Below are positions 16,336 to 24,050 of a DNA stretch of 34,488 nucleotides, one piece after another. How positions within the stretch are numbered: the stretch's first letter is position 1; the number at the start of each line of letters is the position of its first letter. The DNA lies in contig JADCEN010000054.1 of the NCBI GenBank assembly GCA_020250175.1, positions 1-34,488 on the forward strand, in the 5' to 3' direction. Origin of the DNA: Rhodobacter sp. (GTDB lineage: Bacteria; Pseudomonadota; Alphaproteobacteria; Rhodobacterales; Rhodobacteraceae). The notes under the pieces are model-generated. The model was not told the DNA's origin. It ran no database searches and worked only from the letters and a program-made list of their open reading frames with translations. A program made the translations under genes and the position numbers.

Positions 16336-17307
16336 CTACCAGCGAAGAACCACCGATCCCCAGGCAAGCCCGCCGCCGATCGCTTCGGTCACGATCAGAT
16401 CGCCTGTCTTGATCTGGCCGCGCTGGCGGCCAATGGACAGGGCTAGGGGAATCGATGCGGCAGAGGTGTTGCCATGATCCTGCACGGTGATCACCACCCG
16501 CTCCATCGGGACCTGCATGCGCTGCGCGGTGGCGGTGATGATGCGCAGATTGGCCTGATGCGGAACGATCCAGTCCACATCCGCCGCGGTCAGCCCGGCC
16601 TTTTCAAGCGATGTATGGGCGGTCTGGGCCAGTTTCTCGACCGCATGGCGGAACACTTCCCTGCCCTGCATCCGCAGCAGGCCGGTTGACCGGGTGGACA
16701 CCCCGCCGTCAACATAGAGCAGGTCCTTGAACCGGCCGTCCGAATGCAGGTCGGTGGCCAGAATTCCCCGGTCTGCGGATGTGCCGCCCCCATCTGCCGC
16801 TTCCAGCACCAGCGCCCCGGCACCATCGCCAAACAGAACGCAGGTGGACCGGTCGGTCCAGTCCATCAGCTTCGAAAAGGTTTCAGCGCCGATCACCAGA
16901 ATGCGCTGCGCCTGACCGGACGCAATCAACGCGCTGGCATTGGCAAGGGCATAGACAAACCCCGCGCAGACGGCCTGGACATCAAAGGCAAAGCCGCGCG
17001 TCATTCCAAGCGCCGCCTGCACCATGGTGGCCGCCGACGGGAAAGTCAGATCGGCGGTCGAGGTGGCGAGGATGATCGCATCGATGTCGTCCGGCATCAA
17101 GCCTGCGTCGGCCAGCGCCGCGCGGGCCGCACGGGCCGCAAGGTCTGACGTCGTTTGGTTTTCTGCCGCGAAATGACGCCGCTCTATTCCCGACCGGGTC
17201 CTGATCCAGTCATCGCTTGTGTCCAGCAGGGTCTCGAATTCAGAATTCGGGACCACCCGGTCGGGCAGATAATGCCCGACGCCCCTGACCACGGCGCGTA
17301 TCGTCAT
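16336..17307 (-). CDS. fabH: 3-oxoacyl-[acyl-carrier-protein] synthase III
   Basis: 323 residues. The Cys-His-Asn triad of KAS III is present: Cys114 in [11 protein letters not shown], His250 in VPHQAN and Asn280 in [10 protein letters not shown]. The enzyme condenses acetyl-CoA (or a branched primer) with malonyl-ACP to begin fatty acid synthesis. Its ATG overlaps the plsX stop by four bases, so the two are probably translationally coupled. They sit in the usual rpmF-plsX-fabH order, linking lipid synthesis with ribosomal protein output. No oddity seen. Confidence 0.96.
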   Translation of the reverse strand: MTIRAVVRGVGHYLPDRVVPNSEFETLLDTSDDWIRTRSGIERRHFAAENQTTSDLAARAARAALADAGLMPDDIDAIILATSTADLTFPSAATMVQAALGMTRGFAFDVQAVCAGFVYALANASALIASGQAQRILVIGAETFSKLMDWTDRSTCVLFGDGAGALVLEAADGGGTSADRGILATDLHSDGRFKDLLYVDGGVSTRSTGLLRMQGREVFRHAVEKLAQTAHTSLEKAGLTAADVDWIVPHQANLRIITATAQRMQVPMERVVITVQDHGNTSAASIPLALSIGRQRGQIKTGDLIVTEAIGGGLAWGSVVLRW

Positions 17308-18410
17308 TCGGAAGTACCGATCATTGCCCTGTCCGCCGCAGCATCCTGCCCCGCGCGGCCCGCCGATGCAACCCGCGCCGCCAGACGGTCCTGAAAGCCT
17401 GATTGCGCCAGCTGGAAGGCCAGCTTGATGGCTGCCGAAACGCCGGTTGCATCGGCGGACCCATGCGATTTCACGACCGTGCCGTTCAGGCCCAGAAACA
17501 CGCCGCCGTTCTGGCGGCGCGGATCGATCCGCTTTTGCAGCCGCCGGAGCGAGGTCAGCGCCAGCAGGGCGGCAATCCGTGACAGGAAGGTGGCGTTGAA
17601 GGCCTCGCGCAGCAATTCGGAAATCAGCCTGGCCGTGCCCTCGCCCGTCTTCAGGGCGATGTTGCCGGTAAAGCCGTCGGTGACGATCACATCCACCCGG
17701 TCGCCCGGAATGTCGCCGCCTTCGACGAAGCCCACAAAGTCGAAATCACCCGCATGTGCTGCCGCCGCAATCTGGTCATGTGCCTGCTTCAGCTCGGCCC
17801 TGCCCTTGTGTTCCTCGGTGCCGACATTCAGCAAGCCCACGCGCGGGCGGTCCAGTTGCAACCCGTTGCGGGCATAGGATGCGCCCATGGTGGCGAATTG
17901 CAGCAGGTCTTCGGCATCGGCTTTCACATCCGCGCCCACATCCAGCATCAGGTTGAACCCGCCGCGATTGCGCGATGGCCACAGACAGGCGATGGCAGGG
18001 CGGTTCACGCCGGGCAGTTTGCGCAGGCGGATCATCGACAGCGCCATCAGCGCGCCGGTATTGCCGCAGGACACGGCCACCGTGGCCTCGCCGTTGCGCA
18101 CGCTTTCCAGGCAGGACCACATCGAGGTGCCTTCGCCGTGGCGCATCACCTGGCTGGGCTTGTCGCCCATCGTGACGGTGCGGGGGGCATGGCGGATCTG
18201 GCAGCGCCCGGACAGGCCCTTGCGCTTGCCGATCAGGCGCGCAAGCTCTGCCTCGTCGCCATGGACGATGAAGGCGATCCCGGGGTTCTTGGCTGCGGAT
18301 GCCGACATGCCCGCGACAACCGCCGCAGGCCCGCGATCCCCGCCCATCGCATCGACGGAAATGACAATGCGCCTGCCGCCCGGTGCCGGAGTATCAAGTC
18401 CGTTCGCCAT
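17304..18410 (-). CDS. plsX: Phosphate acyltransferase PlsX
   Basis: 368 residues. The opening IVISVDAMGGDRGP, the HAPRTVTMGDKPSQVMRHGEGTSM region, SCGNTGALMALSMIRLRKLPGV and the TDGFTGNIALKTGEGTA segment are the PlsX signatures. The enzyme turns acyl-ACP into acyl-phosphate, which PlsY uses to acylate glycerol 3-phosphate, the entry into phospholipid synthesis. It is peripheral to the inner membrane. The gene lies 26 bases after rpmF and overlaps fabH. Start at 18410 gives MANGLDTP before the conserved core. Confidence is high. Confidence 0.96.
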   Translation of the reverse strand: MANGLDTPAPGGRRIVISVDAMGGDRGPAAVVAGMSASAAKNPGIAFIVHGDEAELARLIGKRKGLSGRCQIRHAPRTVTMGDKPSQVMRHGEGTSMWSCLESVRNGEATVAVSCGNTGALMALSMIRLRKLPGVNRPAIACLWPSRNRGGFNLMLDVGADVKADAEDLLQFATMGASYARNGLQLDRPRVGLLNVGTEEHKGRAELKQAHDQIAAAAHAGDFDFVGFVEGGDIPGDRVDVIVTDGFTGNIALKTGEGTARLISELLREAFNATFLSRIAALLALTSLRRLQKRIDPRRQNGGVFLGLNGTVVKSHGSADATGVSAAIKLAFQLAQSGFQDRLAARVASAGRAGQDAAADRAMIGTSE

Positions 18411-18436
18411 GGGTCAGCAGCGCGGGCGAGGGCGGC

Positions 18437-18643
18437 TTACGCCGCATCCTCGTCCAGATCGACCTCTCTGGTCAGCGACACAACTTCGCGTGCATCATAG
18501 TGACCGCAGGCCCCGCAGACGTGATGCGGGCGCTTGAGTTCGCCGCAGTTCGGGCATTCGCCAGGATTGCCTGCGACAAGCGCGTCATGCGCGCGGCGCA
18601 TGTTGCGCCTGGAGCTGGTGACTCGGTTCTGGGGGACAGCCAT
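18437..18643 (-). CDS. rpmF: 50S ribosomal protein L32
   Basis: 68 residues. It starts [20 protein letters not shown], the L32 N-terminus, followed by two Cys pairs (CPNCGELK ... CGACGHYD) that form a zinc ribbon. It is a structural protein of the large ribosomal subunit. The all-cysteine (C+) form is present, so no zinc-independent paralogue is implied here. It lies between DUF177 and plsX, the normal order in alphaproteobacteria. Confidence 0.97.
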   Translation of the reverse strand: MAVPQNRVTSSRRNMRRAHDALVAGNPGECPNCGELKRPHHVCGACGHYDAREVVSLTREVDLDEDAA

Positions 18644-18810
18644 GTCTCAACCTCGGGTAGCGGGGACATGCCCCTGATGATAAAGAAGAAACAAAGCATC
18701 CGACACAGAGCGGCGGTGCAGGCTTCTTCCTGTAAACAAGGGGCGGAACATAGCGGGATTCCGATAAGGCGCAAGGGGTTTCTGCACCCTGCGGTGCCGC
18801 CTGCTTCGGC

Positions 18811-19386
18811 TCAGGTGCCGGTGTCTCCGCCCCCGCTGCTGTTGCCCCCGGACAGCCGCCTTGACAGATCCGCAAGGCCGGCAAAAGGTTTCAGGTCGGC
18901 CTCGCCAAGCGGCATGGCCCCCGGCGGGGCGACGGCAACCCCGCCATAGACCGCGCCGGGCACGCGCGGGTAATCGGGCAGCGCCAGGGCCAGCGCCTCT
19001 GTCATCACGGCACCGGGATCGATGCTGTCGGGCAGGGGTTCGGCGCTGTCATCTTCCGGCATCTCGGCCTCTTCCTCGGCGGGCTGGGCATAATCGCGCA
19101 GATACCTGCGCAGCACCGGTGCGCCGATCTTCGTCGTCACCGGGGCCAGGCTGATCACGCAGGGCTGGATCACGGTTGCGTCGAGGTGCGCCTCCAGCAC
19201 AAGGTCGGACCGTCCAAGCGGGCGCAGATCGCCCCTGAAGCGCAGTGCGGGAATGGCACTGATGCCCAGAAGAAGCGCCAGCGCGCTGCGCTGCGCGGCG
19301 TCAGGTCTCAGATCGAACCGGACGGGCTTGCGGCCACCAAGGCTGGCCGTGCGCAGCGGCATCGAAACAGGAAGAGGGTCAGCCAT
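18811..19386 (-). CDS. DUF177 (YceD-like) protein
   Basis: 191 residues. DUF177 features are visible: a beta-rich N-terminal half with LRFRGDLRPLGRSDLVLEAHLDATVIQPCVISLAPV, an acidic middle stretch (EEEAEMPEDD), and DSIDPGAVMTEALALALPDYPRVPGA, which corresponds to the family's C-terminal signature. In other bacteria and in plastids relatives take part in 23S rRNA accumulation, and the gene is normally beside rpmF as here. The ATG at 19386 has GAAAGGAGC upstream. The frame remains open to 19566 but would overlap bamE, so that extension is rejected. The 167-base gap to rpmF may hold a separate rpmF promoter. Confidence 0.88.
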   Translation of the reverse strand: MADPLPVSMPLRTASLGGRKPVRFDLRPDAAQRSALALLLGISAIPALRFRGDLRPLGRSDLVLEAHLDATVIQPCVISLAPVTTKIGAPVLRRYLRDYAQPAEEEAEMPEDDSAEPLPDSIDPGAVMTEALALALPDYPRVPGAVYGGVAVAPPGAMPLGEADLKPFAGLADLSRRLSGGNSSGGGDTGT

Positions 19387-19550
19387 CGGATGCTCCTTTC
19401 GCATGGCCCGGGGCCGCGCGTTCCTTTCTTGAACAGAACCGCGACCTGTCGTAAGCCGGGGCACCGCCGGATAAGGGGCCGCGGCCGGCAAGGCAAGCGG
19501 CAAGCGGCAAACGGTGGCAGAAGGCGGCGGAAGGCGACAGGAGGCAGCGC

Positions 19551-20051
19551 ATGCGACCCAGTGCAAGAAGGCCGGAAACAGCCCTGTTCCGGATGGCCTT
19601 CCTGCGGGCCGCGTTTGCCCTTGCCGGCCTTGGATTTCTGATGCTTGCGGGATGCACGCCGCTGTACCGCGACCACGGCTTTGCGCCCACCGATGCCGAG
19701 CTTGCCGTCGTGACTGTCGGCAAGGACAACCGCGAGACTGTATCCAGGGCGGTGGGGCGGCCCAGTGCCTCGGGCCTTTTGGGCGACACCCGCTGGTACT
19801 ACGTGCAAAGCCGCTACAGGCAACGCGGTCCGCTTGCCCCCGAAGAGGTTCAGCGGCAGGTCGTGGTCATCACCTTCGCCGAAAGCGGGACAGTGTCGAA
19901 CATCGAACGCTTCGGTCTGGAGGATGGCCAGGTCGTTGCCCTGTCGCGGCGCGTCACCGACAGCAACATCGAAGGCATCAGCTTCCTGGGCCAGCTGCTT
20001 GGCAACTTCGGCCGCGTGACGGCCGGTCAGGCGCTGCCCGGCGCGAACTGA
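19551..20051 (+). CDS. bamE: Outer membrane protein assembly factor BamE (SmpA/OmlA family) lipoprotein
   Basis: 166 residues. A positively charged start is followed by a hydrophobic stretch and the lipobox LAGC, with Cys35 as the lipidated residue. The SmpA/OmlA fold follows: TVGKDNRETVSRAVGRPSASG, GDTRWYYVQSRY, and a beta strand VVVITFAESGTVSNIERFG. BamE supports the BAM complex that folds outer-membrane beta-barrels and sits on the inner face of the outer membrane. AGGAGG lies eight bases before the ATG at 19551. The gene diverges from the DUF177-rpmF-plsX operon, a conserved neighbourhood. A run of gcaagcg repeats lies in the intergenic region near 19490-19512. Confidence 0.92.
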   Translation: MRPSARRPETALFRMAFLRAAFALAGLGFLMLAGCTPLYRDHGFAPTDAELAVVTVGKDNRETVSRAVGRPSASGLLGDTRWYYVQSRYRQRGPLAPEEVQRQVVVITFAESGTVSNIERFGLEDGQVVALSRRVTDSNIEGISFLGQLLGNFGRVTAGQALPGAN

Positions 20052-20288
20052 GACGGGTAAGGGCGGCGCGGGCCGCCCTTCACGGACAGGCAATGATGTG
20101 CTGCTGCAGGCGTGCCTGCCGGGATTGTCCGGCTGGCCTTTTATTGTTTGCGCCGTCCCGGCAAGTCACGGGCATTTTTGCAGGGTTCGCCCGACAGAAA
20201 GGAAAAACTGCTGAATCTCTGCTGACACCACGCTGTCAGGACCCCTGTGGTTCAAATGACCCTGTCAAACTTGAAAGAGGGGACTCAC

Positions 20289-20684
20289 ATGCAGCGAACT
20301 TCCGTCAATCCTTGGCCCTGGTCGGTCAAGCTGGGCTACGATCAGGGGCAGGTGCTTGCCGGTGCAACCCGGCACCTGACCTGTTCCGGTCAAACCGCTG
20401 TTGATGCGCAGGGGCATCCGCAGCATGAGGGAAACATGGCGGCTCAGATCGGCCTTGCCCTTGACAATCTGGAGGCGGTTCTGACCGCTGCAGGCATGTC
20501 TCTTGCCAATCTCACCCGGCTTGCCATCTATGCAACAGATATGGATGCGGCCCTGCAGAACTTCGATATGATCGGCGCGCGGCTGGGATCGGCCGGTGTC
20601 GCGCCGCCGATGACGCTGCTGGGCGTCACCAGACTGGCCATTCCGGCGCTGATGATCGAAATCGAAGCATCTGCCGCCGATTGA
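20289..20684 (+). CDS. Rid (YjgF/YER057c/UK114) family protein, without the RidA catalytic arginine
   Basis: 131 residues. The Rid fold is clear: LTCSGQTAVDAQGHPQHEG, the AALDNLEAVLTAAGMSLANLTRL-type helix and a YATDMDAALQNFD segment. True RidA enzymes hydrolyse reactive enamine/imine intermediates using an Arg in a P-x-R-x-x-V-E-V motif. Here the aligned residue is Met108 (PPMTLLGVTRL), so the imine deaminase activity is doubtful and the gene is not called ridA. The ATG at 20289 has GAGGGG nearby; the frame from 20247 is not needed. A WYL regulator follows 136 bases downstream in the same direction and may control it. The alignment was made by eye. Confidence 0.85.
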   Translation: MQRTSVNPWPWSVKLGYDQGQVLAGATRHLTCSGQTAVDAQGHPQHEGNMAAQIGLALDNLEAVLTAAGMSLANLTRLAIYATDMDAALQNFDMIGARLGSAGVAPPMTLLGVTRLAIPALMIEIEASAAD

Positions 20685-20820
20685 CAGGGGCACCCTTGCC
20701 CGTTGACCCAGGCGTCTGGGGGCCGCCTCGGGAGGCAAGGCAGGTGCAAGTGCAACGCCCTGTATGCGCAGGCGGATCGGCAGTAGAGTGACAGGCAGGG
20801 TCAGGATTTCGGGGGGCGGG

Positions 20821-21498
20821 ATGCGTCGGGCAGAACGGCTTTTCAGATTGGTGAACGAGATGCGGACCCGCAGCGTCAGCCGGGCCGAAGACCTTGCGGC
20901 GCAGCTTGAGGTCAGCACCCGCACAATCTATCGGGACATTGCCCATTTGCAGGGGTCCGGGCTGCCGATCGAAGGTGAAGCGGGCGTGGGCTACCTGCTT
21001 CGTCCCGGATTTGATCTGCCCCCGGTGACATTCACCCACGAGCAGATTGATGCGCTTGCCGTGGCGCTGTCCTTTGCCGAAAGCCTTGATGATCCTGTCC
21101 TGGCTTCGGCAGCAAAAGAGGTGCGCGCAAAAATTCAGGCAAGCCTGCCCTTGCCGGAACAGCGGCAGCTTGCCGATGCGCCCTTCTATTCGTTGCGCCG
21201 CAGCACGGGCGCACCGGAATTTGCGTCTGCGGTGCGCAAGGCGATCCGGATGCGGCGCATGGTCCGGATGAGCTATACAAACGGCCAGGGCCAGCGAACG
21301 GACCGTGTCCTGCGTCCGCTGGCGGTCTGGAATTTTGACGAAGGCTGGATGTTCTCTGGCTGGTGCGACCTGCGCCAGCATTTCCGCACCTTCCGCTTTG
21401 ACAGGGTGACGCAGCTTATGGTGACCGACCAGGTCTTTGAAAGAGATGACAGAAAAAGCCTGCGCGCCTTTCTGGACCATGACCGGTGCCGCGCCTGA
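20821..21498 (+). CDS. YafY-type transcriptional regulator (HTH_11 + WYL domains)
   Basis: 225 residues. The N-terminal helix-turn-helix is RRAERLFRLVNEMRTR...SRAEDLAAQLEVSTRTIYRDIAHLQ. A linker GVGYLLRPGFDLPPVTFT leads to a C-terminal WYL domain at about 125-205 (RRMVRMSYTNGQGQRTDRVL ... FDEGWMFSGWCDLRQHFRTF). WYL domains sense ligands, often nucleotides or nucleic acid ends, and regulate stress, metabolism or defence genes. The start at 20821 has GGGGGGCGGG upstream; the frame opening at 20764 has no good site. The upstream Rid-family gene is the natural candidate target, or the regulator may be self-regulating. No defence genes lie directly beside it. Confidence 0.88.
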   Translation: MRRAERLFRLVNEMRTRSVSRAEDLAAQLEVSTRTIYRDIAHLQGSGLPIEGEAGVGYLLRPGFDLPPVTFTHEQIDALAVALSFAESLDDPVLASAAKEVRAKIQASLPLPEQRQLADAPFYSLRRSTGAPEFASAVRKAIRMRRMVRMSYTNGQGQRTDRVLRPLAVWNFDEGWMFSGWCDLRQHFRTFRFDRVTQLMVTDQVFERDDRKSLRAFLDHDRCRA

Positions 21499-21525
21499 TC
21501 GGGCGGTTTTCCCTTGGCGGATCGG

Positions 21526-21921
21526 TCAGGTTGCTTCCGGCTCGAACCGCAGGGCGACGCCGTTCATGCAGTAGCGCAGCCCGGTGGGTGGCGGGCCGTC
21601 GGGAAAGACATGGCCCAGATGCGCGTCGCAGCGCGCGCAATGCACCTCGGTGCGCTTCATGAAGAAGCTGCGGTCCACTGCCTCGCCCACCACCTCCGGG
21701 TCGAGCGGCGCAAAGAAGCTGGGCCAGCCGGTGCCGCTTTCGAATTTTGCCGCCTGGTCGAACAGCGGCGCATCGCAGCAGATGCAATGGTACCGCCCCG
21801 CGTCTTTCGGAAAGGCGTCATGGCTGCCCGCACGCTCTGTGCCGTGCCTGCGCGTGACCTTGTAGGCCAGGTCAGACAGCTGCGCGCGCCATTCGGCATC
21901 GGTCTTTTCGATCTTGTCCAT
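21526..21921 (-). CDS. msrB: Peptide-methionine (R)-S-oxide reductase
   Basis: 131 residues. The zinc ligands are Cys46, Cys49, Cys95 and Cys98 (CICC, CARC). The [10 protein letters not shown] block and the catalytic Cys118 in [12 protein letters not shown] complete the MsrB signature. It repairs methionine-R-sulfoxide in oxidised proteins in the cytoplasm. The gene diverges from olsB and converges on the WYL regulator gene, 27 bases away. GGGGAGG would serve as ribosome binding site region only downstream, so the start at 21921 rests on family length. No oddity. Confidence 0.95.
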   Translation of the reverse strand: MDKIEKTDAEWRAQLSDLAYKVTRRHGTERAGSHDAFPKDAGRYHCICCDAPLFDQAAKFESGTGWPSFFAPLDPEVVGEAVDRSFFMKRTEVHCARCDAHLGHVFPDGPPPTGLRYCMNGVALRFEPEAT

Positions 21922-21960
21922 CGGGGAGGCGATCCTTGTTTGCGTCGCACGGACGTTACG

Positions 21961-21990
21961 TTGCTGGTGTTCCCTTACTCAAGGTCTAAT
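21961..21990 (+). promoter_or_regulatory. Predicted promoter of olsB
   Basis: TTGCTG, 18-base spacer, TCTAAT, lying about 40 bases before the olsB start in the msrB/olsB divergent region. The -10 box matches five of six consensus bases; the -35 box is weaker. Confidence 0.45.
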
Positions 21991-22032
21991 GTAAAGCTCC
22001 CGAACCGTGTCGCAAGGCATCAGGAGGCACCG

Positions 22033-22803
22033 ATGATTGCACTGCGCAAGGGTCGTTACACTGCGCGCATCGCAGGGTCCGATGCTGATCTTCTGCGCGC
22101 CCAGCGGCTGCGCCACCTCAGCTTTGTGCAGAACCGGGGCCTTGCCGCAGACCGCGATCCGGCCGCGCCGCCGGGGGTGGACGCCGATGCGTTTGACGCC
22201 GCCTGCCGCCATATGCTGGTGGAAGACACCGCCAGCGGCACGCTGGTGTGCTGTTTTCGCCTGCTGCCGCTGGTGAACGGTACAGAGATCGGGCGCAGCT
22301 ATTCGGCGCAGCATTACAATCTGGCGGCACTGTCGCGGTTCGATGGCCCGATGGTGGAACTGGGCCGCTTCTGCATCCACCCCGACTGGCGCGATCCCGA
22401 CATCCTGCGCGTTGCCTGGGGGGCCATGACCCGTTTTGTGGACGCGACGGGGGCCGAAATGCTGTTTGGCTGCTCGTCCTTCCAGGGCACCGAGGCGGCG
22501 GCCTATCACGATGCCTTTGCCATGCTCAAGGATGCCCATCTGGCCCCCAAACGCTGGTTGCCCCGCGTAAAGGCACCCGATGTCTTCCGCTTTGCCCGCG
22601 CACTGCGCCTGTTGCGCCCCGATGTCCAGCGCGCGATGCGGGCGATGCCGCCGCTTCTGAAGACCTATCTGCTGATGGGCGGCTGGGTCAGCGACCACGC
22701 CGTGGTGGACCGCAACCTGAACACGCTGCATGTTTTCACCGGGCTGGAGATTCGCGCCATCCCCCCCGCCCGCGCCCGCCTGCTGCGGCTGGCTGCAGGG
22801 TAG
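22033..22803 (+). CDS. olsB: L-ornithine N(alpha)-acyltransferase, OlsB-like (GNAT family)
   Basis: 256 residues. OlsB-type features: RLRHLSFVQNRG near the N-terminus, a GTLVCCFRLLPL strand, YSAQHYNLAALSRFDGPMVELGRFCIHPDWRDPDILRVAW in the acyl-CoA/ACP-binding core, and LFGCSSFQGT. OlsB transfers a 3-hydroxyacyl chain from ACP to ornithine to give lyso-ornithine lipid, the first step to phosphorus-free ornithine lipids. AGGAGG lies just upstream of the ATG at 22033; the longer frame from 21514 overlaps msrB and is rejected. The second enzyme, OlsA, is often next door in relatives but is missing here: an AT-richer PLD-like gene follows instead, on the opposite strand. Other GNAT N-acyltransferases look similar, so the symbol is likely but not certain. 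Confidence 0.82.
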   Translation: MIALRKGRYTARIAGSDADLLRAQRLRHLSFVQNRGLAADRDPAAPPGVDADAFDAACRHMLVEDTASGTLVCCFRLLPLVNGTEIGRSYSAQHYNLAALSRFDGPMVELGRFCIHPDWRDPDILRVAWGAMTRFVDATGAEMLFGCSSFQGTEAAAYHDAFAMLKDAHLAPKRWLPRVKAPDVFRFARALRLLRPDVQRAMRAMPPLLKTYLLMGGWVSDHAVVDRNLNTLHVFTGLEIRAIPPARARLLRLAAG

Positions 22804-22986
22804 TGTTCCCCGCCTGATGGAGGTTTCCCGGTCAGCCTGGAGTGCACCTTCGGTTGTCAGAAGGAAACTGGGGGGGGCATCTATGCGGACGCAGCGGACT
22901 TTTGCTGCAAGTGCATCGTGTTGAAGCGCAGTGCACGTTCCTTCGGATATGGCTACCAAGATACGGACGGGTTGTCCGAGTGCTTT

Positions 22987-23745
22987 TCATACTGAGACCG
23001 CTCCCTGCCAAAGCGCCTCATATATGCCAATCTTAGTCGGTGCGATGCTTGGCTGAAGTGGCACCAAATAGGTAGGTTTCTTACCTGCATCCTTAATCGA
23101 CCCGCCTATAATCCAACAATCAGAGCCGTCGATAATTATTAGCCGATCATGAAGATCGCGGCTACTGCGCAGCTCTGGGCTGGTATTGTGCTGGGCCGCA
23201 AATGCCGAGACATGGCCAGCAACATCATTCGAGCATTTATTACAAAGAATTCTGATGGCACATCCGCTGCCTAGAGGACCAAGAAACGTCTCAAAAGCTT
23301 GTCCATCAAAGTAGGGATCTACGACAAAAACTTCAGTTTGTGCTCCCAGGATTATCTCCTTTAAATCTCTCAGGAAATCGTACTGCTGCTGCAAGTCGTA
23401 AACCTTGCCAATCTCTTCATGACCGTCGAGTTCTAACGACAGTCTGATCTCCTCGGCTGCGGCAAGTAGGTGTTGTCGGAACATTTCCCTTGTTGCCGAC
23501 CAATATTGGACCGCTATTCCCTTGGTGCTTCTAAATTGTATTTGGTGCCCAATACCCACGCGTGCAAGGAGCGCACCTATTCTTGCAATCCAACGTTGGG
23601 GTGCAGAATCAGCGTCGGCGATGTACTTTGCACCGAAGTGTGGTGCAGACTCGAATTCGTGCAGGAGCTTTAGCAAGAGAACCTGTTTTTCCGCGGGCCC
23701 ATCACCTAAGACCTGCTTCTGTAACCGTTCCAAGCTACTGCTCAC
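22987..23745 (-). CDS. PLD-like (single HKD-type motif) protein of unknown role, probably acquired
   Basis: 252 residues from the chosen GTG. The C-terminal half is a phospholipase-D-like domain: EVFVVDPYFDGQAFETFL, a central strand IRILCNK, then H199-D-R-L-I-I-I-D206, a variant HxK(x)4D motif with Arg for Lys, and GGSIKDAGKKP. One motif only, so an active enzyme would need a dimer. The N-terminal ~125 residues are helical and unrecognised. No signal peptide or membrane segment is seen. GTG at 23745 follows AGGAG by seven bases; the frame is open to an ATG at 23799 that lacks such a site. The base composition is clearly richer in A and T than its neighbours, and rare codons are frequent. It stands alone between olsB and uup. 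Similar single-HKD proteins occur among mobile and defence genes, but nuclease, lipase or nucleotide-binding activity cannot be decided here. Confidence 0.75.
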   Translation of the reverse strand: MSSSLERLQKQVLGDGPAEKQVLLLKLLHEFESAPHFGAKYIADADSAPQRWIARIGALLARVGIGHQIQFRSTKGIAVQYWSATREMFRQHLLAAAEEIRLSLELDGHEEIGKVYDLQQQYDFLRDLKEIILGAQTEVFVVDPYFDGQAFETFLGPLGSGCAIRILCNKCSNDVAGHVSAFAAQHNTSPELRSSRDLHDRLIIIDGSDCWIIGGSIKDAGKKPTYLVPLQPSIAPTKIGIYEALWQGAVSV

Positions 23746-24050
23746 TTTACCACTCCTGATCCGAGGCTGCCAAGTTGTAGGACATATGAGGGGAATCAAA
23801 CTTCCGCATCAATAACTGATATACATCGACCATTTAAACTGTCACTAGTTGATTGCACTGCTGCATTTGAAGCGATTCCTTCTTCCGCTAAAGGCTCCAA
23901 GCGGTCGTCTGACCGTTTCGCTTATGAATGCTGGACGGGTGTCCGATACCTGCATCCGTCGAGTCCATAATGTCAGATGTCCACCACCAGCCACGCCTTC
24001 GCGCGTGGCGGGGCGTTGACCTTTCGCGCCCGCCCGATTAGCTGCCCGCC
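23746..24050. other. Divergent intergenic region between the PLD-like gene and uup
   Basis: The left half (to about 23930) is AT-rich like the PLD-like gene, and the right half returns to the GC-rich host style, so a transfer boundary probably lies near 23930-23990. A short hairpin ccacgccttcgcgcgtgg lies at about 23991-24008. No direct repeats, integrase gene or tRNA fragment was seen. Confidence 0.4.
23818..23845 (-). promoter_or_regulatory. Possible promoter of the PLD-like gene
   Basis: Minus strand GTGACA, 16-base spacer, TATATC, about 75 bases before the GTG start. In AT-rich DNA such matches arise easily by chance. Confidence 0.3.

Noticed and set aside
19490-19512. gcaagcg repeats upstream of bamE as a regulatory array
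   Set aside because: Only two to three imperfect units, which can arise by slippage; no support for a binding site.
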